Positions 1 to 10,707 are shown, counted from the first letter of the stretch. The stretch is DNA of 64,000 nucleotides from Candidatus Thalassospirochaeta sargassi (GCA_028532855.1 JAQQAL010000011.1:372001-436000); one strand, 5' to 3'. Notes: generated from the letters alone by a model not told the origin. Numbers and translations: made by a program.

Positions 1-792
1 AAGCGCCGCGGTTATACACCTGAGTCTATCCGGGATTTCTGTTCCAGAATAGGTGTTGCCAAGGTGGACAGCACTGTCGATATCGCCCTTCTTGAGCATT
101 GTCTACGCGAGGACCTGAACAAGCGAGCTCTGCGCAGAATGGCGGTTCTGAAACCTCTCAAACTGATTATAGATAACTACCCCGAGGGTCAGGAAGAATG
201 GTTCGACGGCGAGAACAACCCGGAAGATCCTGACGGAGGGACGCGAAAGGTGCCATTCAGCCGTGAACTGTGGATTGAGCAGGAAGACTTCCGCGAAGAA
301 GCGCCGAACCGCAAATATTTCAGGCTTGCACCCGGCAAAGAGATAAGACTCAAACACGCATATTACGTGACATGCGTTGATTATAAAAAAGATGAAGCTA
401 CAGGTGAAATCATTGAGGTACACTGTACCTACGACCCCGATTCGCGAGGCGGCTGGACTGAGGATGGTCGCAAGGTCAAGGGCACAAGCCACTGGGTTTC
501 AGCAGCTCATGCGGTCAAGGCCGAGGTCCGCCAGTACGGACATCTATTTAAGGCTGAAAATCCGGGTAAAGAGACTGGTAATTTCCTGGATGATATTGAT
601 CCGGATTCACTTGAGATTCTGACCGACTGCTGGGTAGAGCCGGCACTCGCTGAAATGGCGCCTTTCTCGAATGTTCAGTTTCTACGACAGGGATACTTCA
701 CTGTAGACCCTGATTCCAGCCCGGAGAAGCCTGTATTCAACCGCACGGTTGGTCTGCGCGACACCTGGGCGAAGATTCAGAAGAAGGGCTGA
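1..792 (+). CDS. glnS: Glutaminyl-tRNA synthetase, C-terminal part (5' end outside window)
   Basis: Frame is open from base 1 ([40 protein letters not shown]...); [35 protein letters not shown] and [15 protein letters not shown] are GlnRS C-terminal motifs. Confidence 0.96.
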   Translation, partial: KRRGYTPESIRDFCSRIGVAKVDSTVDIALLEHCLREDLNKRALRRMAVLKPLKLIIDNYPEGQEEWFDGENNPEDPDGGTRKVPFSRELWIEQEDFREEAPNRKYFRLAPGKEIRLKHAYYVTCVDYKKDEATGEIIEVHCTYDPDSRGGWTEDGRKVKGTSHWVSAAHAVKAEVRQYGHLFKAENPGKETGNFLDDIDPDSLEILTDCWVEPALAEMAPFSNVQFLRQGYFTVDPDSSPEKPVFNRTVGLRDTWAKIQKKG

Positions 793-801
793 TTAGGCTA
801 T

Positions 802-1560
802 ATGCTGGAATTTATAGCCTCCTTTGAGCTTGCGCCTGTTTCATGGTTTCTACTAATAGGCGCTTCTGCCTTAATCGGCATGAACAAGACAGGGTTGGCA
901 GGGTTGTCTCTAATAGCAGTTCCGATACTGGCTGCGGCATTTGGGGGTAAAGCCTCGACCGGACTGATTCTTCCTCTTCTTATTGCGGCTGACAGTCTGG
1001 CAATTTTTTCATACCGAAAATCAATATGCTGGAAAGCTATGCTCAGACTCATCCCATGGACTCTTCCCGGTTTAGCTATTGCGCTCTACGTAGGTGACCA
1101 TGTTTCTGATCATATCTTCAAAATATGTATAGCGGCAGTAGTTTTCATTGTTTTGATGATCATGGTGATCAGGGAAATTCGAGGCGGGACCGAAGAACTC
1201 GAGCCCCGATGGTATTTGACGGCCGGTGTCGGCCTGATTGGTGGATTTGCAGCAATGATCGGCAATGTTGCAGGACCGATAGTCGGTGTATATTTTTTAT
1301 CGATGAGCCTGAACAAGAATGAATTTATCGCCACACGTGCATGGTTTTTCTGGATCATCAACATTATAAAATTACCTCTGCAAATATTTATCTGGAGGGA
1401 AATATCGGTTGAGAGCCTTGAACTGAACCTTATCATGCTTCCCGCTATTTTTATCGGGGCAGCTGCAGGGGTGATTATAGTGAAGAGGATAGCCGATCGT
1501 CCGTACAGGATTTTTCTTATTACTATAACAGCTGTTTCGGCGGTGCTGCTGTTATTCTGA
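802..1560 (+). CDS. TSUP family (TauE/SafE) membrane permease, copy 1
   Basis: Polytopic hydrophobic protein with GLIGGFAAMIGNVAGPIVGVYFL and FIATRAWFFWIINIIKLPLQ typical of TauE/SafE exporters. Confidence 0.9.
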   Translation: MLEFIASFELAPVSWFLLIGASALIGMNKTGLAGLSLIAVPILAAAFGGKASTGLILPLLIAADSLAIFSYRKSICWKAMLRLIPWTLPGLAIALYVGDHVSDHIFKICIAAVVFIVLMIMVIREIRGGTEELEPRWYLTAGVGLIGGFAAMIGNVAGPIVGVYFLSMSLNKNEFIATRAWFFWIINIIKLPLQIFIWREISVESLELNLIMLPAIFIGAAAGVIIVKRIADRPYRIFLITITAVSAVLLLF

Positions 1561-1598
1561 CCAAAAGTTTACGTGGAAGAAAGAGGGGTATATAAATT

Positions 1599-1844
1599 AT
1601 GCTGGTACAATTAAAAGAAGAAGTCCTCGAAGCCAACCTGGCTTTGCCGGAATACGGGCTTGTAACCTTTACCTGGGGTGCTGACGCGCACAATGCCGGA
1701 CATAACTACGTAGTGTTTGAAGAGGTTGCTCAAATGGCCTGCCGCTTAATGACGCTTTCTCCCGGACAGGTAAGGATGCGGGATGAGCTTCTTGATAAGC
1801 ATTTTCTGCGTAAGCAAGGTGCGCATGCCTGCTATTTGCAGTAG
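1599..1844 (+). CDS. AraD (L-ribulose-5-phosphate 4-epimerase) internal-deletion derivative: N-terminal ~27 aa joined in frame to C-terminal ~54 aa
   Basis: MLVQLKEEVLEANLALPEYGLVTFTWG matches the AraD N-terminus; HNYVVFEEVAQMACRLM...ELLDKHFLRKQGAHACYLQ matches the AraD C-terminus (LLDKHYLRKHGAKAYYGQ). The catalytic middle is absent. An AGAGGGG purine run precedes the ATG. Confidence 0.85.
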   Translation: MLVQLKEEVLEANLALPEYGLVTFTWGADAHNAGHNYVVFEEVAQMACRLMTLSPGQVRMRDELLDKHFLRKQGAHACYLQ

Positions 1845-2612
1845 GTGACCGGCATGCAGGAGTTTTTATCAGCCTTTGGCCTAAGCACCGTGCAGTGGCT
1901 TATTCTAGCTGGTTCAGCCGCACTTATCGGCCTTAACAAAGCCGGTTTTATAGGAATCTCTCTGATTGCTATTCCTGCGGTGGCTATGGTATTCGGAGGC
2001 AGGGTATCAACCGGAGTAGTCGCAACTTTTCTGGTTATAGCGGACTTCACTGCTGTAATATCATACCGGAAATCAGTCCGGTTTGATAAATTTCTCGGGC
2101 TTCTTCCATGGACAGTCGCAGGTATGCTTATCGCCCTATTCGTGGGCAGTGTCATATCCGATGAAGTCTTCAAAATCTTCATTGCGGTGGCAATAATACT
2201 TGTCCTTGTTTTTACACTTGCTAATGAAATCCGCGGACGCGGCAGAACAATCAAAAATCATTGGTATGTTAATGCCGGAGTAGGGTTGCTGGGAGGTTTT
2301 ACAACCCTGATTGGAAATGCGGCCGGCCCCATACTAGTGATTTATTTCCTTGCTCTGAATATAAATAAAGATGAGTTTATCGCAACACGCGCCTGGTTTT
2401 TCTGGATTATAAATTTCCTGAAGCTTCCAATGCATATCTTAGTCTGGAAAACAATAACACCGCAGATTCTTTTAATAGATCTGTTTATGATTCCGATAAT
2501 TGTCGCGGGTGCTCTGCTTGGTGTATTCCTGATTAAAAAGATAGCTGAAAAACCCTATCGTTTTTTTATTCTTGCCGCTACATTCATTTCAGCCCTGTTC
2601 CTGATGATCTAA
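1845..2612 (+). CDS. TSUP family (TauE/SafE) membrane permease, copy 2 (GTG start, or ATG at 1854)
   Basis: Clear paralog of 802..1560 (shared DEFIATRAWFFWIIN, GNxAGPI, KPYRFFI/RPYRIFL). Confidence 0.9.
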   Translation: MTGMQEFLSAFGLSTVQWLILAGSAALIGLNKAGFIGISLIAIPAVAMVFGGRVSTGVVATFLVIADFTAVISYRKSVRFDKFLGLLPWTVAGMLIALFVGSVISDEVFKIFIAVAIILVLVFTLANEIRGRGRTIKNHWYVNAGVGLLGGFTTLIGNAAGPILVIYFLALNINKDEFIATRAWFFWIINFLKLPMHILVWKTITPQILLIDLFMIPIIVAGALLGVFLIKKIAEKPYRFFILAATFISALFLMI

Positions 2613-2714
2613 TAATCAGCCATACCTGTATTACGGAGCTGTACCGTGGGCGGCTGAATTGACATGAAAACCAGCCTGGATTGACAATTCTCAAGCAATC
2701 CATCAACATACGGC

Positions 2715-4859
2715 ATGGATTATCTTGAAAGTCTGAACCCCGTCCAGCGTGAAGCGGCTACCTATGAAGGGTCTTCGCTGCTTATTCTTGCGGGTGCAGG
2801 CTCGGGGAAGACCCGTGTTATTACTACGCGCATTGCATGGCTTATTGATCAGAAGTTAATGAACCCGCGGTCTATTCTTGCCGTTACTTTTACAAACAAG
2901 GCTGCGGGCGAAATGCGTGAGCGTGTTGAGCAGATGGTTCCCGGTGCGGGGGCAGGTGTAATGATCCGCACTTTCCATTCCTTCGGGGCCTGGCTGATGC
3001 GGACCAACTACCACCTGACTCCGGATCTTAAATCAAGTTTCTCCATTTATGACGATGATGATTCTGTCAGTCTGCTTCAGACGATTTTCCCCGATAAAAC
3101 AAAAAAGAAGCTTTCTCCTTACGCAGGCTGGATAAGCCGGGCCAAGGACTACTGCCTGACCCCGGAGGATGATCTGAGCTCAATTACTACGGTGCCCGAC
3201 TTCGCCGATGTCTACAGCCTTTATGAGAAGAAGCTTCGGGCGATAGGTAACCTTGATTTCGGGGGACTTATTTCACGACCAATCGAGCTTCTTGAGTCGA
3301 ATGAAGAGCTCCGGCGCCGTGTAAGGCAGAGATTCCGGGTTGTGATGGTTGATGAGTATCAGGATTCGAATGTCGCTCAGTTTGAGCTTTTAAAGCAGCT
3401 GACGGGGGAGGGCAACTCCATCTGTGTTGTTGGAGATGACGACCAGTCAATTTACAAATTTCGCGGAGCTGAGGTAAAGAACATTCTGAATTTTCCTGAA
3501 CAGTTTCCAGGTACGAAAATAATAAAGCTTGAGCAGAATTACCGATCAACGGCGCCAATTCTCGAGATTGCCTCCGGGGTTGTTGCGAATAATTCATCCA
3601 GGCTCGGCAAGAAGCTATGGACCGAACGGAAAGAAGGAAGCAATGCCAAGGTGGTATATCTAGAAAACCAGGCGGCTGAGGCCGACTTTTGTGCGAAACT
3701 GCTTGAAGACGGAAATCTTGGCGGGACAGCAATCCTTTACAGGACAAACGCCCAGTCGATGAGTTTTGAAACCTGTTTTTCAAGGCTCGATATACCCTAT
3801 AAAATTATCGGTGCGCTGCGCTTTCTTGAGCGGGAAGAAATCAAGGACATTATTGCTCTTCTGTCGCTGCTTATGAATCCGGATGATGTGGTTGCATTTA
3901 CCCGGATAATAAACAAGCCGGCCCGGGCTATGGGTAAGGTTACAGTAAATAAGATTATTGCTGAAGCAGGCCGGCTGAACTGTGACCTGCTAACAGCCGG
4001 TAACAGTATAAAACTATCGGCAAAGGCTGCTGCCGGTTTCGAAAATTTTACAAAGCTTTATGCTTTCATGGATGAAAATATAGATAAAATGCCGCTTGCT
4101 GAGTTTATTGCTGAGCTGGTAACTGAATCGCGGCTTCTTGAACACTACCTTAAAAAAGATGAAAACACAGCACAGGCGAAGGAAAATAACCTCAATGAGC
4201 TTGTGTCAGCCGCCTCGGGATACGGTGACGGTCGCGAGGGACTGTCGCTTTTTCTGGAGGAGCTTGAACTTGATCGTGAAGCAATAAGCCGCAAAAACGG
4301 CAGCAATACCGGTGGAGGTGCGGCAATCGGAGATGAAAATGCTGTTACCCTCATCACCATGCATAACACAAAGGGACTTGAGTTTGATCGTGTTATAATT
4401 ACGGGGATGGAAGAGGGGCTGTTTCCCTCCGGTCGTGAAGAAACACCCGAGGAGATTGAGGAAGAACGGCGAATATTCTATGTCAGCATCACAAGGGCTC
4501 GAAATGAGCTTTATCTTACCTCATGCCGCAGTCGGAGGATTTGGGGCCGCACACAGTATTTCGGGCCATCGATGTTTTTGTCGGAGCTCCCCGAGGATTA
4601 TACTGAGGTGGTTGACGGCCAGATTGATGAGGCTTATGGTTACGGCGGTCGACGTGAGGTCAGCGTCGGTCAGGAAATGAAATATAAACCGGGTACGCCC
4701 GTCTATCATGAAGATTACGGGAGCGGCATAATAGCAAAAAGTGGAACGGCCGGCGATCAGGTGTATGTGATTGTGCAGTTTGAAAGCGGGCGAAGCGGGA
4801 GATTTCTCCCGGCCTACGATTCACATTTGGAGATATTCGGAAATGACGAATGGAACTGA
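2715..4859 (+). CDS. UvrD/PcrA/Rep-type SF1 ATP-dependent DNA helicase
   Basis: LNPVQREAATYEGSSLLILAGAGSGKTRVITTRIAWLI, VDEYQDSN, VGDDDQSIYKFRGA, LITMHNTKGLEFDRVIITGMEEGLFPS. Confidence 0.97.
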   Translation: MDYLESLNPVQREAATYEGSSLLILAGAGSGKTRVITTRIAWLIDQKLMNPRSILAVTFTNKAAGEMRERVEQMVPGAGAGVMIRTFHSFGAWLMRTNYHLTPDLKSSFSIYDDDDSVSLLQTIFPDKTKKKLSPYAGWISRAKDYCLTPEDDLSSITTVPDFADVYSLYEKKLRAIGNLDFGGLISRPIELLESNEELRRRVRQRFRVVMVDEYQDSNVAQFELLKQLTGEGNSICVVGDDDQSIYKFRGAEVKNILNFPEQFPGTKIIKLEQNYRSTAPILEIASGVVANNSSRLGKKLWTERKEGSNAKVVYLENQAAEADFCAKLLEDGNLGGTAILYRTNAQSMSFETCFSRLDIPYKIIGALRFLEREEIKDIIALLSLLMNPDDVVAFTRIINKPARAMGKVTVNKIIAEAGRLNCDLLTAGNSIKLSAKAAAGFENFTKLYAFMDENIDKMPLAEFIAELVTESRLLEHYLKKDENTAQAKENNLNELVSAASGYGDGREGLSLFLEELELDREAISRKNGSNTGGGAAIGDENAVTLITMHNTKGLEFDRVIITGMEEGLFPSGREETPEEIEEERRIFYVSITRARNELYLTSCRSRRIWGRTQYFGPSMFLSELPEDYTEVVDGQIDEAYGYGGRREVSVGQEMKYKPGTPVYHEDYGSGIIAKSGTAGDQVYVIVQFESGRSGRFLPAYDSHLEIFGNDEWN

Positions 4860-5619
4860 TAATAATAACATAATAAACTGCCGGATTCCCCGAATCAGGC
4901 GGACTAGAGATTATCATCTCTATGATTTTAACAGCAGACGATATCTCGATCTATATCTAGATGGCGGCCTTGCCCTGCTTGGTCATAAATACGGCAGAGC
5001 AGTGCTTATGATGAAAAACGGCCTTGAGAAAGGTCTTGCCGCCTCCTACCCAGGTGTCTGGGAGGCCAGGCTTCTGAAACAGATTAAGCTGCTGTACCCC
5101 GAGATTGCAGATGTTGTCACTTTATTTGCGGGAAGTGGGTGGGGATATCCGGTTTTTCGTCCTTTTGAGTATGAGTCGCCGGCTGCTGACATACAATTCA
5201 TGAATACACCCTTTGAATTGCAGCTGCCTCTGCCGGGGGCCGGTACTGTGAAGGTTCTCTGTGCTCTTAACGCCTGTAAAACCAGGCTCCCTGCTGCCGA
5301 TCCGGTGCCCCAGTATCTATATAGCGGCCTGTGCCGTGCAGCCGCCGACCTGAAGGCTTTCATTGCAGAAGCCGACACATCACTCTGGTCTGCTTTTGAC
5401 TCTCCCCTTTGGCTGCGTCGGGGCCCATGGCTGTATCCTCATGCCTCCGGGGAAGATTACTCAGCACTTTTTGAAGCTTTTCTTTCCAGGGGTATACTGA
5501 TATCTCCGGATCCGTCCAGACCGTCTTGTGCTCCGTATCGGTTTACTAAGGGTGAAATTAAGCCGATAAAGGAAATAGAGAGGGGGTTTAAAGCTCTCTC
5601 CGGAGGAGCAAGCAATTAA
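4843..5619 (+). CDS. Compact aminotransferase class-III-fold-like protein, apparently lacking the PLP-lysine core
   Basis: N-term YHLYDFNSRRYLDLYLDGGLALLGHKYG and C-term LFEAFLSRGILISPD...FTKGEIKPIKEIERGFKAL resemble class III aminotransferase ends; no DEVQTG..K segment. Start overlaps the helicase 3' end. Confidence 0.6.
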   Translation: MTNGTDNNNIINCRIPRIRRTRDYHLYDFNSRRYLDLYLDGGLALLGHKYGRAVLMMKNGLEKGLAASYPGVWEARLLKQIKLLYPEIADVVTLFAGSGWGYPVFRPFEYESPAADIQFMNTPFELQLPLPGAGTVKVLCALNACKTRLPAADPVPQYLYSGLCRAAADLKAFIAEADTSLWSAFDSPLWLRRGPWLYPHASGEDYSALFEAFLSRGILISPDPSRPSCAPYRFTKGEIKPIKEIERGFKALSGGASN

Positions 5620-5924
5620 TGTCTACCGAAACTCTGATATTCATCATAAGTCGTCTGGTTTTCGGCGCAGGATCAGCCTTTCTTGCGATTATTCTGTGGT
5701 CCCGAACCCGTGATTCAGCCTGGATGTTTATTGTTGTTGGAACGATATTCCGCTATGGTCAGATTATGTTCGACACATTCGGGTTGTTCGGAATTGTAGA
5801 CTCCCGCCTCGTGATAATTCCGGGATTTCTGGGGATAGAAACAATCCTCGAGAATCTTCCGTATGTTTTTTTCATTATCGCATTCATTATCATGATTCGG
5901 CGGACGTTTCAGAAATGGAGATAG
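5619..5924 (+). CDS. Small integral membrane protein, unknown function
   Basis: 101 aa with about three hydrophobic segments; start abuts the previous stop. Confidence 0.65.
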   Translation: MSTETLIFIISRLVFGAGSAFLAIILWSRTRDSAWMFIVVGTIFRYGQIMFDTFGLFGIVDSRLVIIPGFLGIETILENLPYVFFIIAFIIMIRRTFQKWR

Positions 5925-6093
5925 CATCTGCCGGGCAGTCTTCGATTATTTCTTCTATCTTTGTTTTCATGTCGTCAGGCAGTTCATCTTTTTTAAGCTC
6001 TGCTGTGTAGTCACCAGTTCGAAAAACTTCGGGCAGGTTCTCTTCACATAAACCGCATCCTACGCATAGATTTTTATCAAGTTTCACCTTCAT
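5890..6093 (-). CDS. Mono-cluster 4Fe-4S ferredoxin
   Basis: MKVKLDKNLCVGCGLCEENLPEVF...IEDCPADAISI; 3' end overlaps the convergent gene 5619..5924. Confidence 0.93.
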   Translation of the reverse strand: MKVKLDKNLCVGCGLCEENLPEVFRTGDYTAELKKDELPDDMKTKIEEIIEDCPADAISISETSAES

Positions 6094-6191
6094 TGAATAT
6101 CTCCGGATAAAAAGTACGAAAATATTCCGGCAAAGGCAAGTGAATCAGGTCCCTATTGCTGAAAGCAGTCAGATTGGATATACTGCTGCCC

Positions 6192-6419
6192 ATGAAAGCT
6201 TTAATTGTCGGTATTATACTTGCCGCTTTTGCGGTGTTTGCAGCCCTTCCCGCGCCCGGTCTGGGTTGGTGGGATGAAATAATCTTTGTATTAAAGGGCT
6301 TTGCCCCTCTTCTTGCAATGTTTATCGGTTTTGTTGCAATCCTTATCGGTGTCGCTGATGCAAAGGACAGGCGTGAAGCAAAAAAAGAAGCCGCCGAAGA
6401 GTCTGAAAAAAAAAGATAA
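6192..6419 (+). CDS. Small membrane protein with charged C-terminus
   Basis: MKALIVGIILAAFAVFAALPAPGLGWWDEIIFVLKGFAPLL...DRREAKKEAAEESEKKR. Confidence 0.7.
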   Translation: MKALIVGIILAAFAVFAALPAPGLGWWDEIIFVLKGFAPLLAMFIGFVAILIGVADAKDRREAKKEAAEESEKKR

Positions 6420-6635
6420 AGCCCTAAGCAGTAATTAATTATACCGACGCAGCAATGCATCGGCCTTGACAATATCACCATTATATGGAATTATCAGTTC
6501 ACCCGTTACGGAGGCTTTATCGGAGCCGGAACCTCTGATAAAATCCCCGAAAATTTTTGACAATAGAGTTTTTATACTTAAAACTCTGAAGTAATTTTTC
6601 GAAATACTTCTTAATTATTGATTAAAGGCAGTTAA

Positions 6636-7061
6636 ATGGATACGATTTACGTAAAACCAAAAGATGTAGAGCGCAAGTGGTGGATTATAGACGCGGAAGG
6701 CAAGAGACTTGGGAGGGTCGCTGTCAAAGCCGTTGAGCTCCTCAGAGGAAAACACAAGCCGGAGTTTGTCCCCTTTCATGAAATGGGCGACTACGTTATT
6801 ATTATTAACGCAGGCAAAGTAGAAGTCAGCGGAAACAAGGCAAACGGTAAGCTCTATTACAGACATACCGGTTACCCCGGTGGACTTAAGGTTGAAACTT
6901 TTAGCGACAAGATTGCTAAGAAACCGACATTCCCAATGGAAGCGGCAGTTAAGGGCATGCTCCCGAAGGGACCGATGGGCAGAAAACTTTTCAGAAATCT
7001 GAAGGTTTATGCAGGTGCGGATCATCCGCATGCCGCCCAGAAACCCGAAACAATCGAATAA
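6636..7061 (+). CDS. rplM: 50S ribosomal protein L13
   Basis: KWWIIDAEGKRLGRVA...LRGKHKPEFVPF..GDYVIIINAGK...HTGYPGGL...GMLPKGPMGRKLFRNLKVYAG. Confidence 0.98.
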   Translation: MDTIYVKPKDVERKWWIIDAEGKRLGRVAVKAVELLRGKHKPEFVPFHEMGDYVIIINAGKVEVSGNKANGKLYYRHTGYPGGLKVETFSDKIAKKPTFPMEAAVKGMLPKGPMGRKLFRNLKVYAGADHPHAAQKPETIE

Positions 7062-7078
7062 GGCCAGGAGTTGTATAG

Positions 7079-7471
7079 ATGGCAGAAAATCTTGCTTTAG
7101 GAACAGGAAGAAGAAAAACCTCTGTTGCGAGGGTTTACCTCAGAAGCGGCAGCGGAAAGATTACAGTAAACGGAAGGGATGTTGAGCAGTACTTTGCAAA
7201 TCCCACAAACGTTTTTATCGTCAAACAGCCTCTTGATGTAACCGACAACCTTGCTAAATATGATATTCTTATCAATGTTAAGGGCGGCGGAGTAACAGGA
7301 CAGGCCGGAGCTTGCAGACATGCAATTGCCAGAGCGCTTCAGAAGCATGATGCTTCAAATACTACAGCACTCAAGGCTAACGGTTTCCTTACCCGGGATT
7401 CAAGAATGGTAGAAAGAAAGAAATACGGTCAGAGAGGAGCTCGAAGAAAGTTCCAGTTCTCAAAACGTTAA
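7079..7471 (+). CDS. rpsI: 30S ribosomal protein S9
   Basis: [26 protein letters not shown]...[19 protein letters not shown]...[24 protein letters not shown]. Confidence 0.98.
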   Translation: MAENLALGTGRRKTSVARVYLRSGSGKITVNGRDVEQYFANPTNVFIVKQPLDVTDNLAKYDILINVKGGGVTGQAGACRHAIARALQKHDASNTTALKANGFLTRDSRMVERKKYGQRGARRKFQFSKR

Positions 7472-7507
7472 TCTCGATTCAATCGAATTACGATTACCGA
7501 TACCAAA

Positions 7508-7539
7508 GGAGGAGCATTTTCATGTTCCTCTTTTTTTTT
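7508..7539 (+). terminator. Rho-independent terminator after rpsI
   Basis: Hairpin GAGGAGCAT-TTTC-ATGTTCCTC followed by TTTTTTTTT. Confidence 0.8.
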
Positions 7540-7564
7540 GTCAACGCGTTGGATATAATAAACC

Positions 7565-8215
7565 ATGGATTTTGAAGTTACCGATATCAGGCGGACTCCC
7601 CAGGGAAATATTACAGCGGCGGTTTTCTCAGATGGAACAGGGGTTGCCCTGCATCCGGAGGCTGCTCTGGAGTATTCAGTACGCATCGGAACTGAGTTCA
7701 GTCCTGAGCAGATCGAAGAGCTTCAGCAGCGTTCAGCTGTCTATGCCGCCCGCGACAAGGCCGTGGAGTATCTTGCCCGCCGTGAGCATTCCTCAAAAGA
7801 ACTAATCATGAAACTAAGAAAAAAAGACTTCGATGCTGAAACAGCCCGGGCGGCTGTTGAACTGTGCCGGGAGCGCGGCTATGTCGACGACAGACGCTTT
7901 GCTGAAATGTGGATAATCTCCCGGCTGAAAAAACACCCCGAGGGGCGCAGCAGTCTTGCCGCAGGACTCGCCCGGAAGGGTGTCCCGCGTGAGATAGCAG
8001 CCGAGGTTCTTGAGGAGAAACTCTCGCCTGAGTCGCAGGACGACGCGCTTGCCCGCTCACTTGCCAAGTATCTCCGGACGCGATCGGCGGACCCCAAAAA
8101 GATAATTAATCACCTTCTGAGGCGCGGTTTCCGCTACGCCGACATAAAGCGTCACATGGAGGGGCTTGAGCGTTATGAGGAAGAAACCGGTTTGGAGTAC
8201 AACGAGTATGACTAA
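7565..8215 (+). CDS. recX: Regulatory protein RecX
   Basis: AVEYLARREHSSKELIMKLRKKDFD...VELCRERGYVDDRRFAEMWI..RLKKHPEGRSSLAAGLARKGVP is RecX three-helix repeat architecture. Confidence 0.9.
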   Translation: MDFEVTDIRRTPQGNITAAVFSDGTGVALHPEAALEYSVRIGTEFSPEQIEELQQRSAVYAARDKAVEYLARREHSSKELIMKLRKKDFDAETARAAVELCRERGYVDDRRFAEMWIISRLKKHPEGRSSLAAGLARKGVPREIAAEVLEEKLSPESQDDALARSLAKYLRTRSADPKKIINHLLRRGFRYADIKRHMEGLERYEEETGLEYNEYD

Positions 8216-8486
8216 GGCGCTTCGAATCAATGTGACCGGCCGCGTCCAGGGTGTCGGCTTCCGATACACCGCCCAGCAGAAAGCCTCAAGGCTGCGGCTC
8301 ACCGGCTGGGTGCGCAACGAACGCGACGGCAGCGTGGAAATCAGGGCTGAAGGCGAGCCCGAACAGCTTGCGGCTCTCCTTGACTGGCTTGAGGCCGGAG
8401 GCCCGCCCTGCAGCCGCATAAGCCGTATCGATCACTTTCCGGTTGAGCCGCAGGGCACCTTCAGCCGGTTTTCGGTGGAGTACTGA
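8208..8486 (+). CDS. acyP: Acylphosphatase
   Basis: RINVTGRVQGVGFRYTAQQKASRLRLTGWVRNERDGSVEIRAEGE; ATGACTAA overlap with the recX stop. Confidence 0.95.
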   Translation: MTKALRINVTGRVQGVGFRYTAQQKASRLRLTGWVRNERDGSVEIRAEGEPEQLAALLDWLEAGGPPCSRISRIDHFPVEPQGTFSRFSVEY

Positions 8487-8488
8487 AT

Positions 8489-8915
8489 ATGAATAAAAAA
8501 ATCCCCGCAGCAGTTCTGCTTCTTCTGCTTTTCAGTACAGAATACAATATACAAGGGATTTTTGAAAAATAAAGCTCTTGCGGAATTTCTTGATCAGCCA
8601 GATTTTTTCATGGGGATGGGTGAAGAGGATGAAACTCCTTACGAAAAGGTATTCATCGATAATATCTCAGCTCATTACCTCTATTATGAAAATTCGGATA
8701 TGCATAGATTCAGCACTGCTGAGCAGCATGGAGAATACATAATCGGCCGCAGGGTCATATCCAGCTATACGACATATGGAAATGACAATCCTTCAATCCC
8801 TATTGAACAGCTTGCCGTTGATACGCTCTATCTCAGCTTCATGTACGGTGAATGGGATGAAGATTACAACCGAATTGAACTTCAGAAGGATGCGGTGAAG
8901 ATCCGCTTCAAATAA
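8489..8915 (+). pseudogene. Secreted hypothetical protein with signal peptide and body in different frames (putative frameshift)
   Basis: ATG 8489 gives MNKKIPAAVLLLLLFSTEYNIQGIFEK*; the 117-aa body (8562..8915) lies in another frame that is open upstream through the Leu-coding tract. Confidence 0.5.
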
Positions 8916-8919
8916 AAAA

Positions 8920-9096
8920 GTGAATATAGATTTTTCCGCCCTTATTACCTTTGCTGTCATCACGACATTCACACCGGGGCCGAACAATATTTCAAGCGCA
9001 GCAATGGGGGTTAATTATGGATATCGCCGAACTGTCCCCTTCGTATGAGGGGTAGCCGCCGGGTTCTTCATTGTTCAGTGCATCAGCGCTGCCTGA
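8920..9096 (+). pseudogene. LysE/RhtB family amino-acid exporter, N-terminal remnant
   Basis: VNIDFSALITFAVITTFTPGPNNISSAAMGVNYGYRRTVPFV*GVAAGFFIVQCISAA*; TPGPNN is the LysE signature. In-frame TGA at 9046 and 9094, and no remainder of the gene. Confidence 0.8.
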
Positions 9097-9122
9097 TATG
9101 AATAGATCAATAATATACAGTA

Positions 9123-9160
9123 TGAAAAAGCCCGCAAACCGAAAAACGGAAGCAGGCTTA
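9123..9160 (-). terminator. Rho-independent terminator of eno
   Basis: Minus strand AAGCCTGCTTCCGTTTTTCGGTTTGCGGGCTTTTT. Confidence 0.7.
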
Positions 9161-9225
9161 TGGGGTTATGGAATTTGTGATAAATCAAAACTCCAGATAA
9201 TGAAAACTACAGTTTTCTTTATCAA

Positions 9226-10545
<1,320 letters not shown>

Positions 10546-10707
10546 TTATTCCATGTTTTGTTCTTCTAAGGATCCTGATAATTGCTTTAAATGTCAAGCT
10601 TTACAGCGGATAATTGACCACGAAAATCGGTATTTGGCAGTTGTGGTGGACTTTCTTTCAAAAAAAGATGTAAACATCGACAATTATGGATTAAAATAGG
10701 AGCACTT

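Noticed and set aside
3268-3783. 171-aa minus-strand ORF
   Set aside because: Lies inside the UvrD-type helicase gene, whose motifs are intact across it; no recognisable family.
9046-9048. TGA in the LysE-like reading frame as possible selenocysteine
   Set aside because: A second in-frame TGA and loss of most of the gene point to pseudogenisation; no reason for Sec in LysE.
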